Source: Nageia nagi (taxonomy: Eukaryota > Pinophyta). From it: a stretch of DNA of 64,000 nucleotides. The notes beneath the pieces are model-generated. The model was not told the DNA's origin, ran no database searches, and was given only the letters and a program-made list of their open reading frames with translations. Positions 10,678 through 22,220 of this stretch are shown one piece after another. Location of the stretch: the NCBI GenBank assembly GCA_050084985.1, contig JBITNC010000001.1, positions 2,232,001-2,296,000 of the forward strand. Direction: 5' to 3'. Within the stretch, counting starts at the first letter, position 1. Every line of letters begins with the position of its first letter. The position numbers were made by a program, and so were the translations under genes.

Positions 10678-13600
10678 CTAACTGATGTACCAAATTTTCA
10701 AAATTTTCGAAAGTGACAAGATATATAATGGCTGATTTGCGGTTTGCACATGTGATGCGATGGTGGCCTCGAAGTCCATGCCCATGAAAATGTTTTTGTT
10801 CTTGACTCCGGTGTTGAGGATCTCCATTATCCCTTCATTTGCCAACAGATATGCGATGATGGTCTTTGAAGTCTTCTTCATTTCTTTGCACCACATTGCC
10901 ATATTGCTACCATATTTGAGCTGTTTACCAGATTTGAGGACATTAATATCTTCAGTTTCGAGGTAAGTGTTGATAATCAGCTGGACCTCATTTATTACTG
11001 TGGAATAGTCCCTGCTGCGTCCATCTTCCTCGATCAGCCTTAGATCAAATTGGTATTCTGCTAGCTATTTCTTCATGTTTGCTTTGAAATTTGTCTGAAC
11101 TTGGATGAAATCCTGACACTTTGAAACAACGTAGAACAACCAATCATACTGGTAAAAGAATTGATGACAGTACTCCAGTATTATTGGCGTGCCGACAGCT
11201 TTTCTTCTTAGCTTATGCATCACCTGATAACTATTGCCCCACCTGGCAAGAACTTCACGGATCTTGTCTTGAGCGACAAACGATCCATTGTCTTTAATAA
11301 AGAAATTAGTTATTCCTAGGAATAACTCTTGGATAGCCTCTTTGGTCTCGTTAATCCACTCTTGTTTGACCGCTTGAATCCCAGTATTCAACGAGATCTG
11401 CTTCCTGATGTCTTCAATTGTTAGGTTAGCAGCTTGGATATCAACGGTCAACTTCCTCTTTTGAGCCAATTCTCTTTTCAGCTCCCTGAGCTCCACCTTC
11501 TGTGATGTGTTCTTCTCTGTCAGCGTTGCAACATTAGAAACTATAGCATGTTGCCTGCCCAGTGTTCCGATTGCTTTACATCGCTCTTCTCGTGTTTCCA
11601 CCACTAATGCAAATTCTCCATCAACATTCCTTTCCCTTCCTACAGCAACAGTATCTGTGATGATGGAATCATCCTTCATCGAGATGTAAGTGGCTACATG
11701 CTCAAGTTCATTCTCTGATTCTTGATCGATTTGAAGATCGGCATGGGCTTCAGATGGATGATATGCTCTTATGTTTTTTAAGAGCGTTGCCATGTCGAAA
11801 TTGTAACTTTGCCCAGGATTGGCAACTATAGTCACTTGTCTCTCTGGATTCCCTTGATGTTCTTCCTCTCTCCTTTTCTTCCTCTGATCTTCATCTTCAT
11901 TGTCGTCCTCTTCATTTCCTCCATCCCCTCCTGATGAGGAAGCTTTTCCCTTGGATGCCGAGGTCCTTCTTGAAGCAAGTGTTGGAGGTTTTCTCTAAGA
12001 TGGAGGTGTCTTCTTTGGTTGTCAATGTATGGAAGCCCGTGTAGACGTAGGTCTTGTTGCTTGAACGGTTTCTTCCATGGTAGGAGGACTTATGGCTGGT
12101 ATCTCTTCGACTGATGAATCTGTTTCATTGCCTGAGATGTAAGGTATTTCAGATATCTGGCCATCTTTTAAGGGTTCTCTCAAGAGGTCTCCTTCCTCAA
12201 TCTCATATTCATGCTTGTTGTCACTGAAGGGAGAAGCAGGAGAACTAGGGCGAGAATAATATAATTGTCCATCTCGGGATGGACCTTTGGGATGGACTTC
12301 CACAAACTTTTTCAAGCGTTTGTATGCGTGCAAAGTGCTTCTAGTCTCTTTGTCACTTCTTATTGTTGCGATAATCCCTGTATGGTTTGATCAATAGTTT
12401 GCATTGGTTGAACAATGAGTGTGGCATATTGATTAGATTGCCCCCATGTCAATGTCATTGAAGGTGAAATTGGTGGTGGTTCACACGGAATCGAGGGATT
12501 CTTTTTAAGGATTATCGAAGGATGTATCTTGGCTACCTGATTTGCTCGATGTCATCTATATTTCTGTACCTTTCGAGCTTTTCTAGGGACTTGTGAGGGT
12601 AATCGGTTTGCTAGGTTTTCTTGTAGAATGCATCGATTATAGCTTCAAGATCATAGTACTCTACCGCATGTTCTACTGTAAAGCCGTAATATGCTAGCTC
12701 CATCTTCATCGTCTTGACTTGACTCCATGATGTGCATTCGTACTCCCCTATGCGGATAGGTAATTTGCATGTGGTGGCACCTTTCTTGCACCAAATTTTC
12801 TCGTGTAAGTACGATAAGTGTGTGCAAAATTCCATCAGGATGAATCGATCACTTGCATAACAAGGAAGTTTGTAAGGTGGCTCAATTGACCCGTAAACCC
12901 TAATATATGTGGCATCTATTTCTTCGAGATAAAAATCTGCATGTCCTCGAAGAACTTGGATTGCTGCTTGTGATATCTTGGTCATATTGACGGTCCCCTT
13001 TACCTTTGCATATATATGACACTCCAATCCTTCATTCATCATTTTGAATTCGTCCCACCAGTTTTCCAACATGAATCTAGGGTAACTTCGCCATACTGGC
13101 ATTTCTGGGTCAAAGAGGTACTTGGTATCTACTATGGCGGATTTTCTGTTCTTGCCATGTAGAAGCAGGAATACCAAGTAAGAGCTCATGTAGAATCTCT
13201 TTGTTTCTACGATTCTGGACAACTATTGAGCTAAGCAGTCACTGATCACCTTACTCCATCTAATCCCTTTGCCTCTGTTGATCTGATGTATGAAGCCCAC
13301 GAGCTTCTTTTTGAATCTTTTATCATTTTCTCGTCCTGTGATCCTGCACAGCATAGTGATAATGGTCGAGACTGTAGGATAGAAGTCTATTCTGTTGGGT
13401 TGACTCAAGGCCTTTGCCTTGTAATCTTTGCACTCTTCAACTAGCCAGTCTCTTATCAAATTCCCCGGCCTGGTCAATTTGTTATAGAATCTGACGGACT
13501 TTTTCATGGAGAATATGATGCCTTCGTTATTCCATGCAAATGGGCTTTCTATTCATTCCAATGTGCAAACTAGTATCTTTGTGCCTTCATTGTCGAGGAG

Positions 13601-13921
13601 GACTCTCTCCTTTGTGTCGCAATATCTTGCTACCTCGAGTCACAGTTTTGGGAATGGAGCGGTAAAAGGGATCAAAGAAGCTTCAATGATCATGCATTGA
13701 GCAAGTGTATCATTGAACAATCGTTCGTGTGGGATCTTGGCCATCTTCTCTAATATTTTGATGGGGTTAGTATTTGCCCAATTTGTGTCCCTAATTTGAC
13801 CAAGCCCATCTACTAGCGCAGCTATAGGGAAGAGAGCCTTCCCTTGTTTTTCCAGGGTGATCAGGCTAGTCTTCACGAGCTTTTCCATTTGGAGCTCTTT
13901 GTTTTTCTTATCAATGCTCAT
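10678..13921 (-). pseudogene. X5: divergent X protein ORF, nearly one frame, about 1,080 codons
   Basis: This is the best-preserved X ORF. One minus-strand frame runs almost unbroken from the ATG at 13921 (protein start MSIDKKNKELQMEKLVK) to 10678, with only a few in-frame stops: a TGA near 13640, a TGA near 13570, a TAG near 13224, and others near 12600-12340 and 12020. Landmarks in order: DTNWANTNPI, LIPFTAPFPKL, NDKRFKKKLVGFIHQINRGK, KRFYMSSYLVFLLLHGK, HADFYLEEIDATYIRVYGS, FILMEFCTHLSYLHEKIW, an acidic/proline linker, KKRREEEHQG, a coiled-coil segment (LRELKRELAQKRKLTVDIQA) and YCHQFFYQYDWLFYVVSKCQ. All align with X2-X4 though sequence identity looks low. Function is unknown; the split between a folded N-terminal half and a coiled-coil C-terminal half is conserved. 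Confidence 0.75.
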
Positions 13922-14640
13922 GAGTCAAACCTGTGGAGTACAACAAGGTGTTAGGATTGGCATTGGGTATCTTTGGAGCAAAAAAGAGATAGTCAAATTT
14001 TTGGCTTATTTTTAGTTTTTTTTAGAAGCTAAGTGTGGATTTTCGAGAATTTTGAAGTTCGTCAAAAGTGGGAAACAAGTACATGGGGTGTTGGCAAATA
14101 AATCTAGGAGGCTTGTGGCTAAGTCTCGTAGAAAAATTTCAAGTTTTCGGGGTTCGAATTAACTCACTATTTTTTTAGCCCATGTATTTGTTTTTTTGAC
14201 AGGTTTTTACAGCTTCGAAGCTCGGAAAGATGGGGATGCAAAGTGGGTTTTCAAGCTTCATTCGGGGAAGTGAATGATGAAGGCTGCTCTTCTATATGGG
14301 ATCTATCACTTTGGTATAAACTTCGAAGTTTGGATCATTCAAAATTTTGGAGTTTTTTGGCCTTGAAAAAGTGTTTTGTGTTTTTTCACTTTTTTTCAAA
14401 AAACTTGAAAATGGCCAAAAGATTTGGGGGTGGTACGAAATTTTGAAAATTTTTAAAAAGTGGATTTGACCTAATGGGTGGATAGAGGATGAAATTCTAA
14501 GATCCTTGGAAAATTTTGACAATGTTTTGGCTTATTTTGGATCTTGTGAGCAATTTTAAAGTTTTTGAGCAATTTTGTGAGGATTTTGCTCAAAAATGGA
14601 TGCACAGAGGCTTAAGGAGAATGTTTGTGGAGCAAATGAG
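13922..14640 (-). other. 5' untranslated region of X5, possible intron
   Basis: This lies between the TATA box and the X5 start. It is T/A-rich with no supported ORF. A pyrimidine-poor but plausible splice acceptor (CTCCACAG) sits about 10 bp before the start codon, so an intron in the leader is possible but unproven. Confidence 0.35.
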
Positions 14641-14653
14641 AGGCTTAGGGGGG

Positions 14654-14661
14654 TATTTATA
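14654..14661 (-). promoter_or_regulatory. TATA box in element C leader
   Basis: Minus-strand TATAAATA followed by CCCCCC lies about 730 bp upstream of the X5 start codon. X3 has TATAAATA followed by a C-rich run at 35244-35251, in the same relative place before its ORF. That supports an internal promoter (inference). Confidence 0.5.
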
Positions 14662-14699
14662 GGTTTTTTGTGCCTTTTGCATGCTCCTTAGTGGGCTTT

Positions 14700-17070
14700 T
14701 GACCTAAAAAGTACTCTAGGGGTGCATTTTGCATAGTTTTTAAGTTTTTGGAGTCTTTAAACACTCCATAGGCTTGCAAACCTGCACCTAGCTTTTTGAG
14801 GCACTTCCTTGGGTCAAAATGGAAAAATTCAAAGTTTAAATGTGATTCAAATCACTTCCTTCACCCATCTATGTGCCCAAAATCGAATTTTGATGACTTT
14901 TGGGGCTTTCTCCTTGCATCTAGGTGCCAATTTTCACTTTTTTGGGTTCTCCAATGGCTTGGAAACCTGTGCCTAACTTTTTTCAGCATTTCTAGTGCTC
15001 AATTTCGAAAATTTGTAAGTTTAAACAAGCTTGGAATGCCCTTTTCCATGCAACCATGTAAAAAAATTTGAATTTTTGCAAAATTTTCACTCCTGTTCAT
15101 GCTAGACGCTGATTTTCACTTCATTGGTTTTAGAAAAATCAACAAACCTGTGCTTAGGATTTTGGGCCACTTCCCTTGCTCAAATTTGGAAATTGCAAGT
15201 TTAAATGTGCTAAAAATCATGTTTTCCTTGCACTTGACCGTTGAAAATTGGATTTTTGAGGCAATTTTTGAAAAACTCTTGTTCCTAGGTGCTAGATTTC
15301 ACTTCATTGGATTTCCAATGGCATGAAAACCTGTGCCTAGCCTTTAAGTGCCTTTCCATTTCTCAAAATTCAAATTTTGTAGTTCTAAATGTGCTCAAAA
15401 TGGGGTTTTCCATGCAATTGACACCTTGGGATCAAATTTTAGTACATTTTTCGCTTATCCCTTCAAGTTAAGCGCCATTTTTCATCCCGATGGAATTAGA
15501 AACATTGCAAACCTGCGCCTAGCCTTTGGAGGGTCAAAACTTGCCCATTTTCAAAATTTTCAAGACTTAAATGTGCTAGAAATCACATTTTACACCTTGT
15601 AGACCCCTCAAAGTTGAATTTTGACCAAAATTTATCAAATTCTTTGATCCTAGGCGCCATTGTTTACATCATTGGATTTCCATAGCTCTCAAAACTTGCG
15701 TCTAGCCTTTAAGATGGCCAAATGTGCTCAAAATCGAAAATTTTGAGACCTAAATGTGTTTGCAATCATGTTTTCCTTGGTCCCAAGCACTTAAACTTAA
15801 TTTTTGATCAAAAATGATTCTATCTTGTCAATCTCGGTGCCATTTTTCACTTCAATGGTTTTGGAAACATCTAGAAACTTGCGCCTAGCATTTTGGGGGT
15901 CTTTACTTGCTCAAAATCAAAAGTTTTGAGGCCTAATGTGGCTTAGAACCATCTTTCCACTCATTCATGCATTTGGATTTCATTGTTGATGCATTTCCAC
16001 TTTTTATTTACTATCTAGGTGCCAAAATGTATCTCTTGGGATTTCCCATAGGCTTGAAAAACTGCGCCTAACCTTACAGTGCCTTAGACTTGGTCAAAAT
16101 AAAAAATTTTGGGTCTTAACTATGGTAGAATTCACCTTGTTTCTCCGAATACAGTCTTAGACTTGAATTCCGATACCAATTGTATTTATCAATAAGAAAC
16201 TTGCACCATTTTTCCCTCATTTGGGTTTTGAATACCTTGGGAAAATGTGCTTGGGGCCAAGGCTATTCAAACTTGCGTTTTCGAACTATTCCAGACTCAA
16301 TCTGTGCACTTTTGGCCACTCTTGGCGTTTTCGAGCTCAAACTCTATCAAAACACCTTTTCTGGCACCTTCGAGCTCAAACTCTACATTTTCAATGATTT
16401 TCGAGCTCAAACGGTGCAAAAAACGACCATTTCCTGGCTAAATGTTGTCATTTTCCATCATTTCCGGGTTCAAAGTATTCAATTCTGCCCATTTTTGGCA
16501 TTTTCGGCCCTTGGTGTGAAAAAAAAACTTTTTCGGCATTTTCAGCATTTTTTACCATTTCTGGCCATTTTGGGCTCAATTTGTCATTTTCAGGTTCAAA
16601 GAATTCAATTCCGCCCATTTTTGGCATTTTCGGGCTCTTCGTGTGAAAAAAAGACCTTTTTCGGCATTTTCTGCATTTTTCAGCATTTTTGGCCATTCTA
16701 GGCTCAATTCGTCATTTTTGGTCATTTATGAGCTTTCCGAACTCAAATCGTGCAAAACGCACCTTTTTTACCATACTAACCATTTCTGGGCCCAAAAGTG
16801 ACCAAAATGCGTTTTTCTACCTTACTTGCCCTTGTCCAGCTTTGCAGGGTCAACTTTGACAAAAATGTCCATTTTTGTCATCCTTGTCATTTTCAAGCCA
16901 CTCGAACTCAAAAGTGACAAAAACGTTCATTTTTACTACCTAGGTACCTTTGCGCTTAAATTTTGCAAAAAACGCACCTTTTGTGATGCTAGGCATCAAT
17001 GAGCTCAATTGCTGAAAAAACGCTCTTTTTTGTCAACTCTGCCAGTCTTGCACTCAAATGCTATGAAAAT
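14700..17070. repeat. Leader repeat arrays of element C (two repeat types)
   Basis: From about 14770 to 16250, units of roughly 160-190 bp repeat a pattern of CTTGCAAACCTGCGCCTAGC-like text, a CTCAAAAT block and AATTTTGA-like blocks. From about 16270 to 17070, shorter units repeat TTTTCGAGCTCAAAC, GTGCAAAAAACG and TTTTTGGCATTTTCGG. Both types are heavily diverged. Frames at 16180-16701 on both strands come from these repeats and are not genes. The first repeat type recurs in opposite orientation at 26265-27480. Confidence 0.7.
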
Positions 17071-17318
17071 GCGTCTTTTTACGCTTTGTTGGTTGCTTGG
17101 TGAAAAACTCCTCTCTTGGTCGTTGCTGTGATCCAAAACTGCATCCTGCTTGATGTTGCTTGAAACAGGACCATGAATGGCCCTTGGACACATTGAACTG
17201 ACTTGGTGCCTCTATGGGTATTTGTGTGCATTGCTTCATCACTTGGCCGCTTTGACTCTTTTCTCTAGCTATCATATAGTCACCTACAGGCAATGTCGTC
17301 CATTGCCTTCAAAAAAAT

Positions 17319-17366
17319 AGGGTCCCCAAAATGCTGCATCTTGGGGTGTGTTGTGTGGGCACAACA
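17319..17366 (-). repeat. 5' double-hairpin terminus of element C
   Basis: On the minus strand it starts TGTTGTGCCCACACAACA, a terminal palindrome with a two-base loop, then CCCCAAGAT...ATTTTGGGG and GACCC. It is directly abutted by the AGAGG target duplication, so it is the true element end. Confidence 0.8.
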
Positions 17367-17371
17367 AGAGG
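17367..17371. repeat. Target-site duplication AGAGG, right of element C
   Basis: Matches 9427-9431 perfectly. The X1 reading frame resumes immediately after it. Confidence 0.9.
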
Positions 17372-18504
17372 CTTCCTCCCCAATCAGCAACTGAGCATCC
17401 AAATTTTGACTTGGATGTCTACCTTAGAACCCTCATCATGACTACGGCTCATGACGAAGACATAGACCAGGATCTTCACTCTGAAGATGAGGAAGAGGAG
17501 CTTTCGGATGGTGAAAAGATTCAAAGGTTTGATACATTTGTTTCCACCTTCCGAAAGGAAATCTCCATCAGCCATTGCTATTCAATGGAGAAACATCCTC
17601 AGAGAGAATGATTGTATCATTGAGACATTTAAGATGCTCATGAAACTAGGATTGATAGCTTGCAAGCATATAGTCACTTAGAATGCTGCAGTCATGGAGT
17701 AGGAGGGCTACGAAGCCAAAAAGGAGGTGAAGATGCTGAAAAGGGAACTCACGGCCAGCATGAAGATCATCAAGGAGTTCCAGAAGATCAGCACCACCCC
17801 TAGATCTAAAGAAGCAGACCTTCTTCCATGAGGGATGGGAATTGATGAAGGAGCAACTGAGGAAAGAAATGATGGAGGCTATTAAGAGATTGTCTTTTCA
17901 AATCTATAAGCTCCTTGCTGTAGGTGTGGAAATCAGGGACCTTAAGACACAAATCTCCACATACCTCAGTACGTTGAATAGCTATCTTCCCAACATCTCC
18001 CATCTATAGCACGTTTACGCTGACAATCTCGAGAAGTTAGTCTACTGCCACGAGTTCATCTACCATCACGATTGGCTGAATCATGCACTCAAGAAGTGCA
18101 ACATAGTCCTGAAGCTTAGAATCCCCTTGAGAAAGGAGGTCGAGGAACAGATGAGCAACTATGCGTATCAACTCAAGTTCCAAGGGGAGGACAACAATGT
18201 AAGGAAGAAGGATGTGGTATTGGCAGAGGCTCAGAACTTGATATAGGAGCATCTAGACATCGATGATGACATCTTTTTTCTGAAGGCACGGCATCCTATC
18301 GTCCACGAAAGATGGATGTTCATTTGGAGACACTAGATGCAAGCTACATCCAAGAAAATAGAGGACTACATTCGACAGAATGGTAGCACCATTGGCACGA
18401 TTTCCAGGGGCATGTAGAAGACTGTGGCCTTCTAGGAGGAGACCATTGAGTCGTACGGTCTCACCAAATGGAACTTCGGCGACACTAGAACAAATCTGGC
18501 CTAG
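17372..18504 (+). pseudogene. X1 ORF, segment 3 (C-terminal coiled-coil half)
   Basis: This continues the protein interrupted at 9431. It holds an acidic segment (DEDIDQDLHSEDEEEELSDG near 17450-17510), then the conserved helix-rich half: EGYEAKKEVKMLKRELTASM, YHHDWLNHALKKCN near 18065-18100, LRIPLRKEVEEQMSN, and NGSTIGTISRG with TIESYGL near the end. In-frame TAG codons occur where X3 or X4 has CAG or CAA, for example near 17699, 18007, 18334 and 18416. One frameshift is near 17610. The stop TAG at 18502-18504 is equivalent to that of X3. Heptad-like spacing suggests a coiled coil used for oligomerisation (inference). Confidence 0.78.
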
Positions 18505-19615
18505 ATCTGATTCGCTTGTAGAATCTCTCTGCGATAATCTTTCTATTGTTTAATGCATGTTTTATGATGGTTGTTGTCATGTCAGACTTTATTTACTTGA
18601 TTTGACTGGTGTAGGGATGAGTTTTTGCTCCTGCCAGATCAAATTTGTCAGACTCATTTATGACTTTGATTGGTGCAGGGATGAGGTTTTTCTTCCGTCG
18701 GTTCAAATGTCAGACTTTTATTGCATATCTAATTTCCTTTTGAGTAGTTTAGAAGTTGATTAAATGCATTTTGGTAGTGGCATTTATATTTTGTCAGTTT
18801 TTAAGCGCCACTTGCATCGTTTCATGTGAACTATTAGATTTTGTATTGGTATGTGTGTTGCGTGTGTGCACACCATATTAGATTTGATGCCCTTAGGGCA
18901 TCACTTCTGGTGGTCTATTTATACTCCATCATGGCCATTTAGAAGGGGATTTTACACATTATGGGATATTTGCATATGTGAGACTCTGCACATAATAGAA
19001 ATATTGCATATTGAGGGTCTTGCATTTTGGGATGCTGGTTACAAGCTTTTACATGTGTAAGAATTTATGAGTTTGTTGCATCTGTTATAATTGAGGTTTT
19101 CTACATTTTTATGAGTGTAACTAGGCTTTCTACATATGTTTGGGTTGTTGCATCGTAAAGCTTTTACATTTTATTGCATAGAGGTTCGCCACATAAGGGG
19201 TTCAATGCATGTTTATCATTGAATATCATTATGAATGTATTTCTTTATGGAATGAGATCATAAAGTTAATTAATATTGTGAAGAGTATCATTTGTGGGAT
19301 CGTGCATGTTTGAATAGTTTTCCTCTTGGAGTTGCATATTGAATATTTATTGAAGTGGTTTAAGCCGTTCTTTGCATGGTTTGCATGTAAGTGGATGTAT
19401 TCTGAAGCTCATAGCTTGTCTTTATATCATTCGGTTAGGTCCTTGTACTCACGGCCTCACCTCATTTATTCCTTCCCACTGAGTCTTCCACCAAGACCCA
19501 ACAACTTCTTGCTTTCGTCTAGTAGTGATTTGAGCACATATTGCTATTTGTTGCCCGATTTGATAGTGAGTACATTTACCTTAATGAATCTGGAGATGAC
19601 TTGTCGAGACACTGT
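18505..19615 (+). repeat. Conserved 3' untranslated region of X1
   Basis: The non-coding stretch after the ORF is similar to 43582-44634 (X3) and in part to 53146-53640 (X4). Shared blocks include GATTTGACTGGTGTAGGGAT, GGGCATCACTTCT, TTGCATAG.GGTT-type segments and the closing CGAGACACTGT at 19605-19615. Conservation after the stop codon shows that the X unit extends beyond its ORF. Small frames here have no support. Confidence 0.75.
19611..19615. repeat. Target-site duplication ACTGT, left of solo LTR
   Basis: ACTGT here and ACTGC at 20806-20810 flank the 1.19-kb insertion; they differ at one base. X3 has the uninterrupted sequence at 44630-44640. Confidence 0.6.
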
Positions 19616-20805
19616 TGTGATGATCCAAATTTAATTTCAACCATATACTAGCAGTTCTGGACCATCAAACCTTGACTTCGGGTCTAGGGCATCAACATAC
19701 AATCAAACAAACCCTCAAGTGCCAACGTTAGCGTTAGGACAATGAATACACATCATAATAATGGAAACATGCCAACTTCTAGCTCATACAATTGATTAGC
19801 AATGAACATCACATCACAATGCCAACGTCTGGTTCATACATGTACAATGAAGCAAAGACAATCCAATGCATGCACAAGTATGGAATACGCAACACAATAA
19901 TGAGATCCAATGCCCTTTGGCTGTATACAATAGATATGAATAGCATTAATACAATACCAAGCCCTAAGGGGCAGTCGTTGGCCTCCAAGGAGCCAACCAG
20001 GTCATAACAACAAGTATCTCCAATACCGGACGAACTACGAAACCATGGGATAGATCTACCCCCTCAGATCTTGAATCCTCTCCACTGAAGTAGCCCTCCT
20101 TGAACTCTGGCTGATCGACTGAATGGTAGAAGTAAACCTTCGAAATGCCACCGGATGGGCAAAGATGCTCCACCAATGCCGTAGATAATCAGGATCCCAA
20201 TGCGTGACTACCCCTCTAGACGCTTCGTCTAGGAATGGTTGCTTAGCATCACTAAGACTTGTGTCCAAAGGACTGTAGTAGAAGTGTAATAATAATCAAT
20301 TGGGTCCACTAATGAAGCTCCAATGGCTATTTATACATTACTTATGTCCAGATCTCACCTAGGAGTCATCCTAGGCCCATCTAATCCAACGTTGGGCATT
20401 TGGGGGGCCCAATCACTTAAAGTGCCAACGTGGGGGTCATGATCACTTAAGTTGCCAACGTGGGGTCCCTAGCACTTAAAGTGCCAACGTGGGGGTCCTG
20501 GAGTCCTCATGAGCCAACATGGGGGTGTGGGGCCCTCCCTAGTGTGGCGCTTGCATGCTGGTCGTTGTCCATCACTCTAATGCATAAACAGACCTTGGGA
20601 TTCCCACAATCCGTGATCTCTAATACAATACATGCCTAATCTATTGCTTAGGAGGGAGATGTCCCACTTGGGGCTCATAGTGGGGTCCACTTGACCCATT
20701 AAGTCTCCTATCCTAAGTTACAACAATGTAAATGCAAATACATCAAATAGATATAGTACAAGATGACCAAACTGGTCCCACTAAGAGTACAAAAGGGATA
20801 TCACA
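19616..20805. mobile_element. Solo LTR (family Z) inserted in X1 3' region
   Basis: It starts TGTGATGATCC and ends GGGATATCACA, inverted ends of TG...CA type, with 5-bp duplications ACTGY. The interior (GCCAACGTTAG, CTACACTCC-like runs, GGCCTCCAAGGAGCCAAC near 19980, CACCTAGGAGTCATCCTAGG near 20357) is shared with the terminal repeats at 46910-47470 and 49049-49740. X3 lacks the insertion at the same point. No coding sequence is supported. Confidence 0.7.
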
Positions 20806-21119
20806 ACTGCATCACTGGTGATACCTTCATAAGTTTATCTTTTTTTGTATTCCTTTGCACTTATCCCTGTGTTTGTCCTTGCATTTGTGATCTTTCTTCA
20901 CTTTCATTCACATTTGCAGTCTTCCGCATCGTGGCAAAGAACTCAGCATTGTATTTCCCTTGTATACGGTTAACAACATGCATCTCTGACTACTGTGCCT
21001 TAAATACCATATTCCATGTAAGCGTTTGGGGTAACCAGTCCTTTCAGGTGAAGACAAGTAACGCTGTTTCTTCCAAGTCTTGTGCATGTTTTGGACTAGG
21101 AAAGAAAAATATACCAACA
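20806..21119 (+). repeat. 3' terminal block of X1, ending ACCAACA
   Basis: After the solo LTR, X1 resumes with CACTGGTGATACC, compare CCTGGTGACGCC in X3. It runs through GTATACGGTTAACAACATGC and GGGGTAACCAGTCC to AAGAAAAATATACCAACA. The same block is at 44635-44947 and, reversed, at 29146-29344. It defines the X 3' end. The frame at 20763-21134 overlapping it is not a gene. Confidence 0.72.
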
Positions 21120-22220
21120 AGTTCTACATACTAATGAAGTGATTTTTCTCTCTTTTGTGATTGTTTCCTTTTGTGTTGTTATTTGGACCTCTTAGGGTCT
21201 CAATCAGATTCCCATGGTGTCCCCATGTATACGTTTTGTTTTTCATTGTGTGATGCCCAATCAAATTGTGCCACATTACCATCAACAGCCATCTCAAACC
21301 TACCCACTGCAATTCATAATAAGGTCAATCATGCTTGAAACTGGTCTACCCAAGCCATGTGACTGGTTTGGCCACTAGGCCAAAGCTGCACACCGACAGG
21401 GAAAAGAGCATTGTGTGATGATAAGGTCTGGTTGTTGGATTAACAAAGGAAAACGATTGACATCCTCCTTCCCTTGACAGCAAGATCCATACAAACCCTT
21501 TGATATTGGGAAACAACAAACTGTTGTCTGCAAACCACTAAAGACCTTAAATATCTTTCTAAATACCATGTGGAAGGAGGCAAACACCTGTTAGAAATTT
21601 GTTGAATGCTATGCACTACACACTTCCACCTAGAGAAAAAACTGTCTCCAGTCAAAGATCCCCTAAGTTGTGCACCCCAAATGGTAATATGTCACATTGA
21701 TGTTATCGACACCAAAATTTCAAATAAAATGGAATACTTTTACCTGAAACCAATATTGGGATTTTTGCATCAAGAAAGGTAGAACTTGCAAAAGTGCTAA
21801 AATGGGACCCCCCGCCCCTAAAATTTTGTGAGTCTAAACAACCAAATGAGTTAATAAATTTTGCATGGGTATTGAGATATGGAGATTTTGTTGAGAAGAC
21901 AATCTTTTCAGAAAAACTTTGTAATGGAATGTTGGATAAGGCTTAAATTTCTGATGAAGGTAGCTAAACCTATCTTCAAGTCTGTTCACTTATCAGATCT
22001 GCAGAATTTCGCCAAGCTAAAAAACAACTGATCACTATAGTTCAGAAGGGCTAGTGATGGAAATCCTTGACCTCACATACCATGTGAGAGTTAACCTCTA
22101 GATTGTCCAGACAGCTACCAAAATCAATTGAATTTGAATCCAAAAAAGAGTGCAACAAATAACTCCAGACAAAGCACAATATAAAGCTTCAAAAGAGAGC
22201 AATGCAAGGAGAAATCCTGG
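21120..22220. other. Unassigned DNA downstream of X1
   Basis: I see no supported gene, RNA or clear repeat. Base composition is that of ordinary intronic or intergenic plant DNA. It is probably an upstream NEDD1 intron because a NEDD1 internal exon begins at 23423 (inference). Confidence 0.4.

Larger units (their letters stand above)
9432..17366 (-). mobile_element. Complete X element (copy C), about 7.9 kb, carries ORF X5
   Basis: The element is bounded by TGTTGGG (left) and GCACAACA (right), that is TG...CA ends, with perfect 5-bp duplications AGAGG outside. In minus-strand sense the order is: 5' double hairpin (17366-17319), leader repeats (17070-14700), TATA box (14661-14654), ORF X5 (13921-10678), a 3' region with a GGTAACGC block (near 9533), and the end at 9432. 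I see no long direct repeat at the two ends and no reverse transcriptase, integrase, RNase H or gag. The ends and duplication length point to insertion by a retroviral-type integrase. It could be a non-autonomous element mobilised in trans, or a giant solo LTR that encodes a protein. Its insertion split the X1 ORF, so it is younger than X1. Confidence 0.8.

Noticed and set aside
16180-16701. 173-codon frame and its opposite-strand partner
   Set aside because: Composed of TTTTTGGCATTTTCGG-type repeats in the leader of element C; low complexity and no paralogue.
9432-17366. Element C as a classical LTR retrotransposon with two LTRs
   Set aside because: No direct repeat was found between the first 1.2 kb and the last several kb, although ends and duplication are of that type. 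Kept as an open alternative (giant solo LTR).
18557-19634. Small frames in the 3' region after X1
   Set aside because: The region aligns with X3 and X4 as non-coding sequence and frames are not shared.
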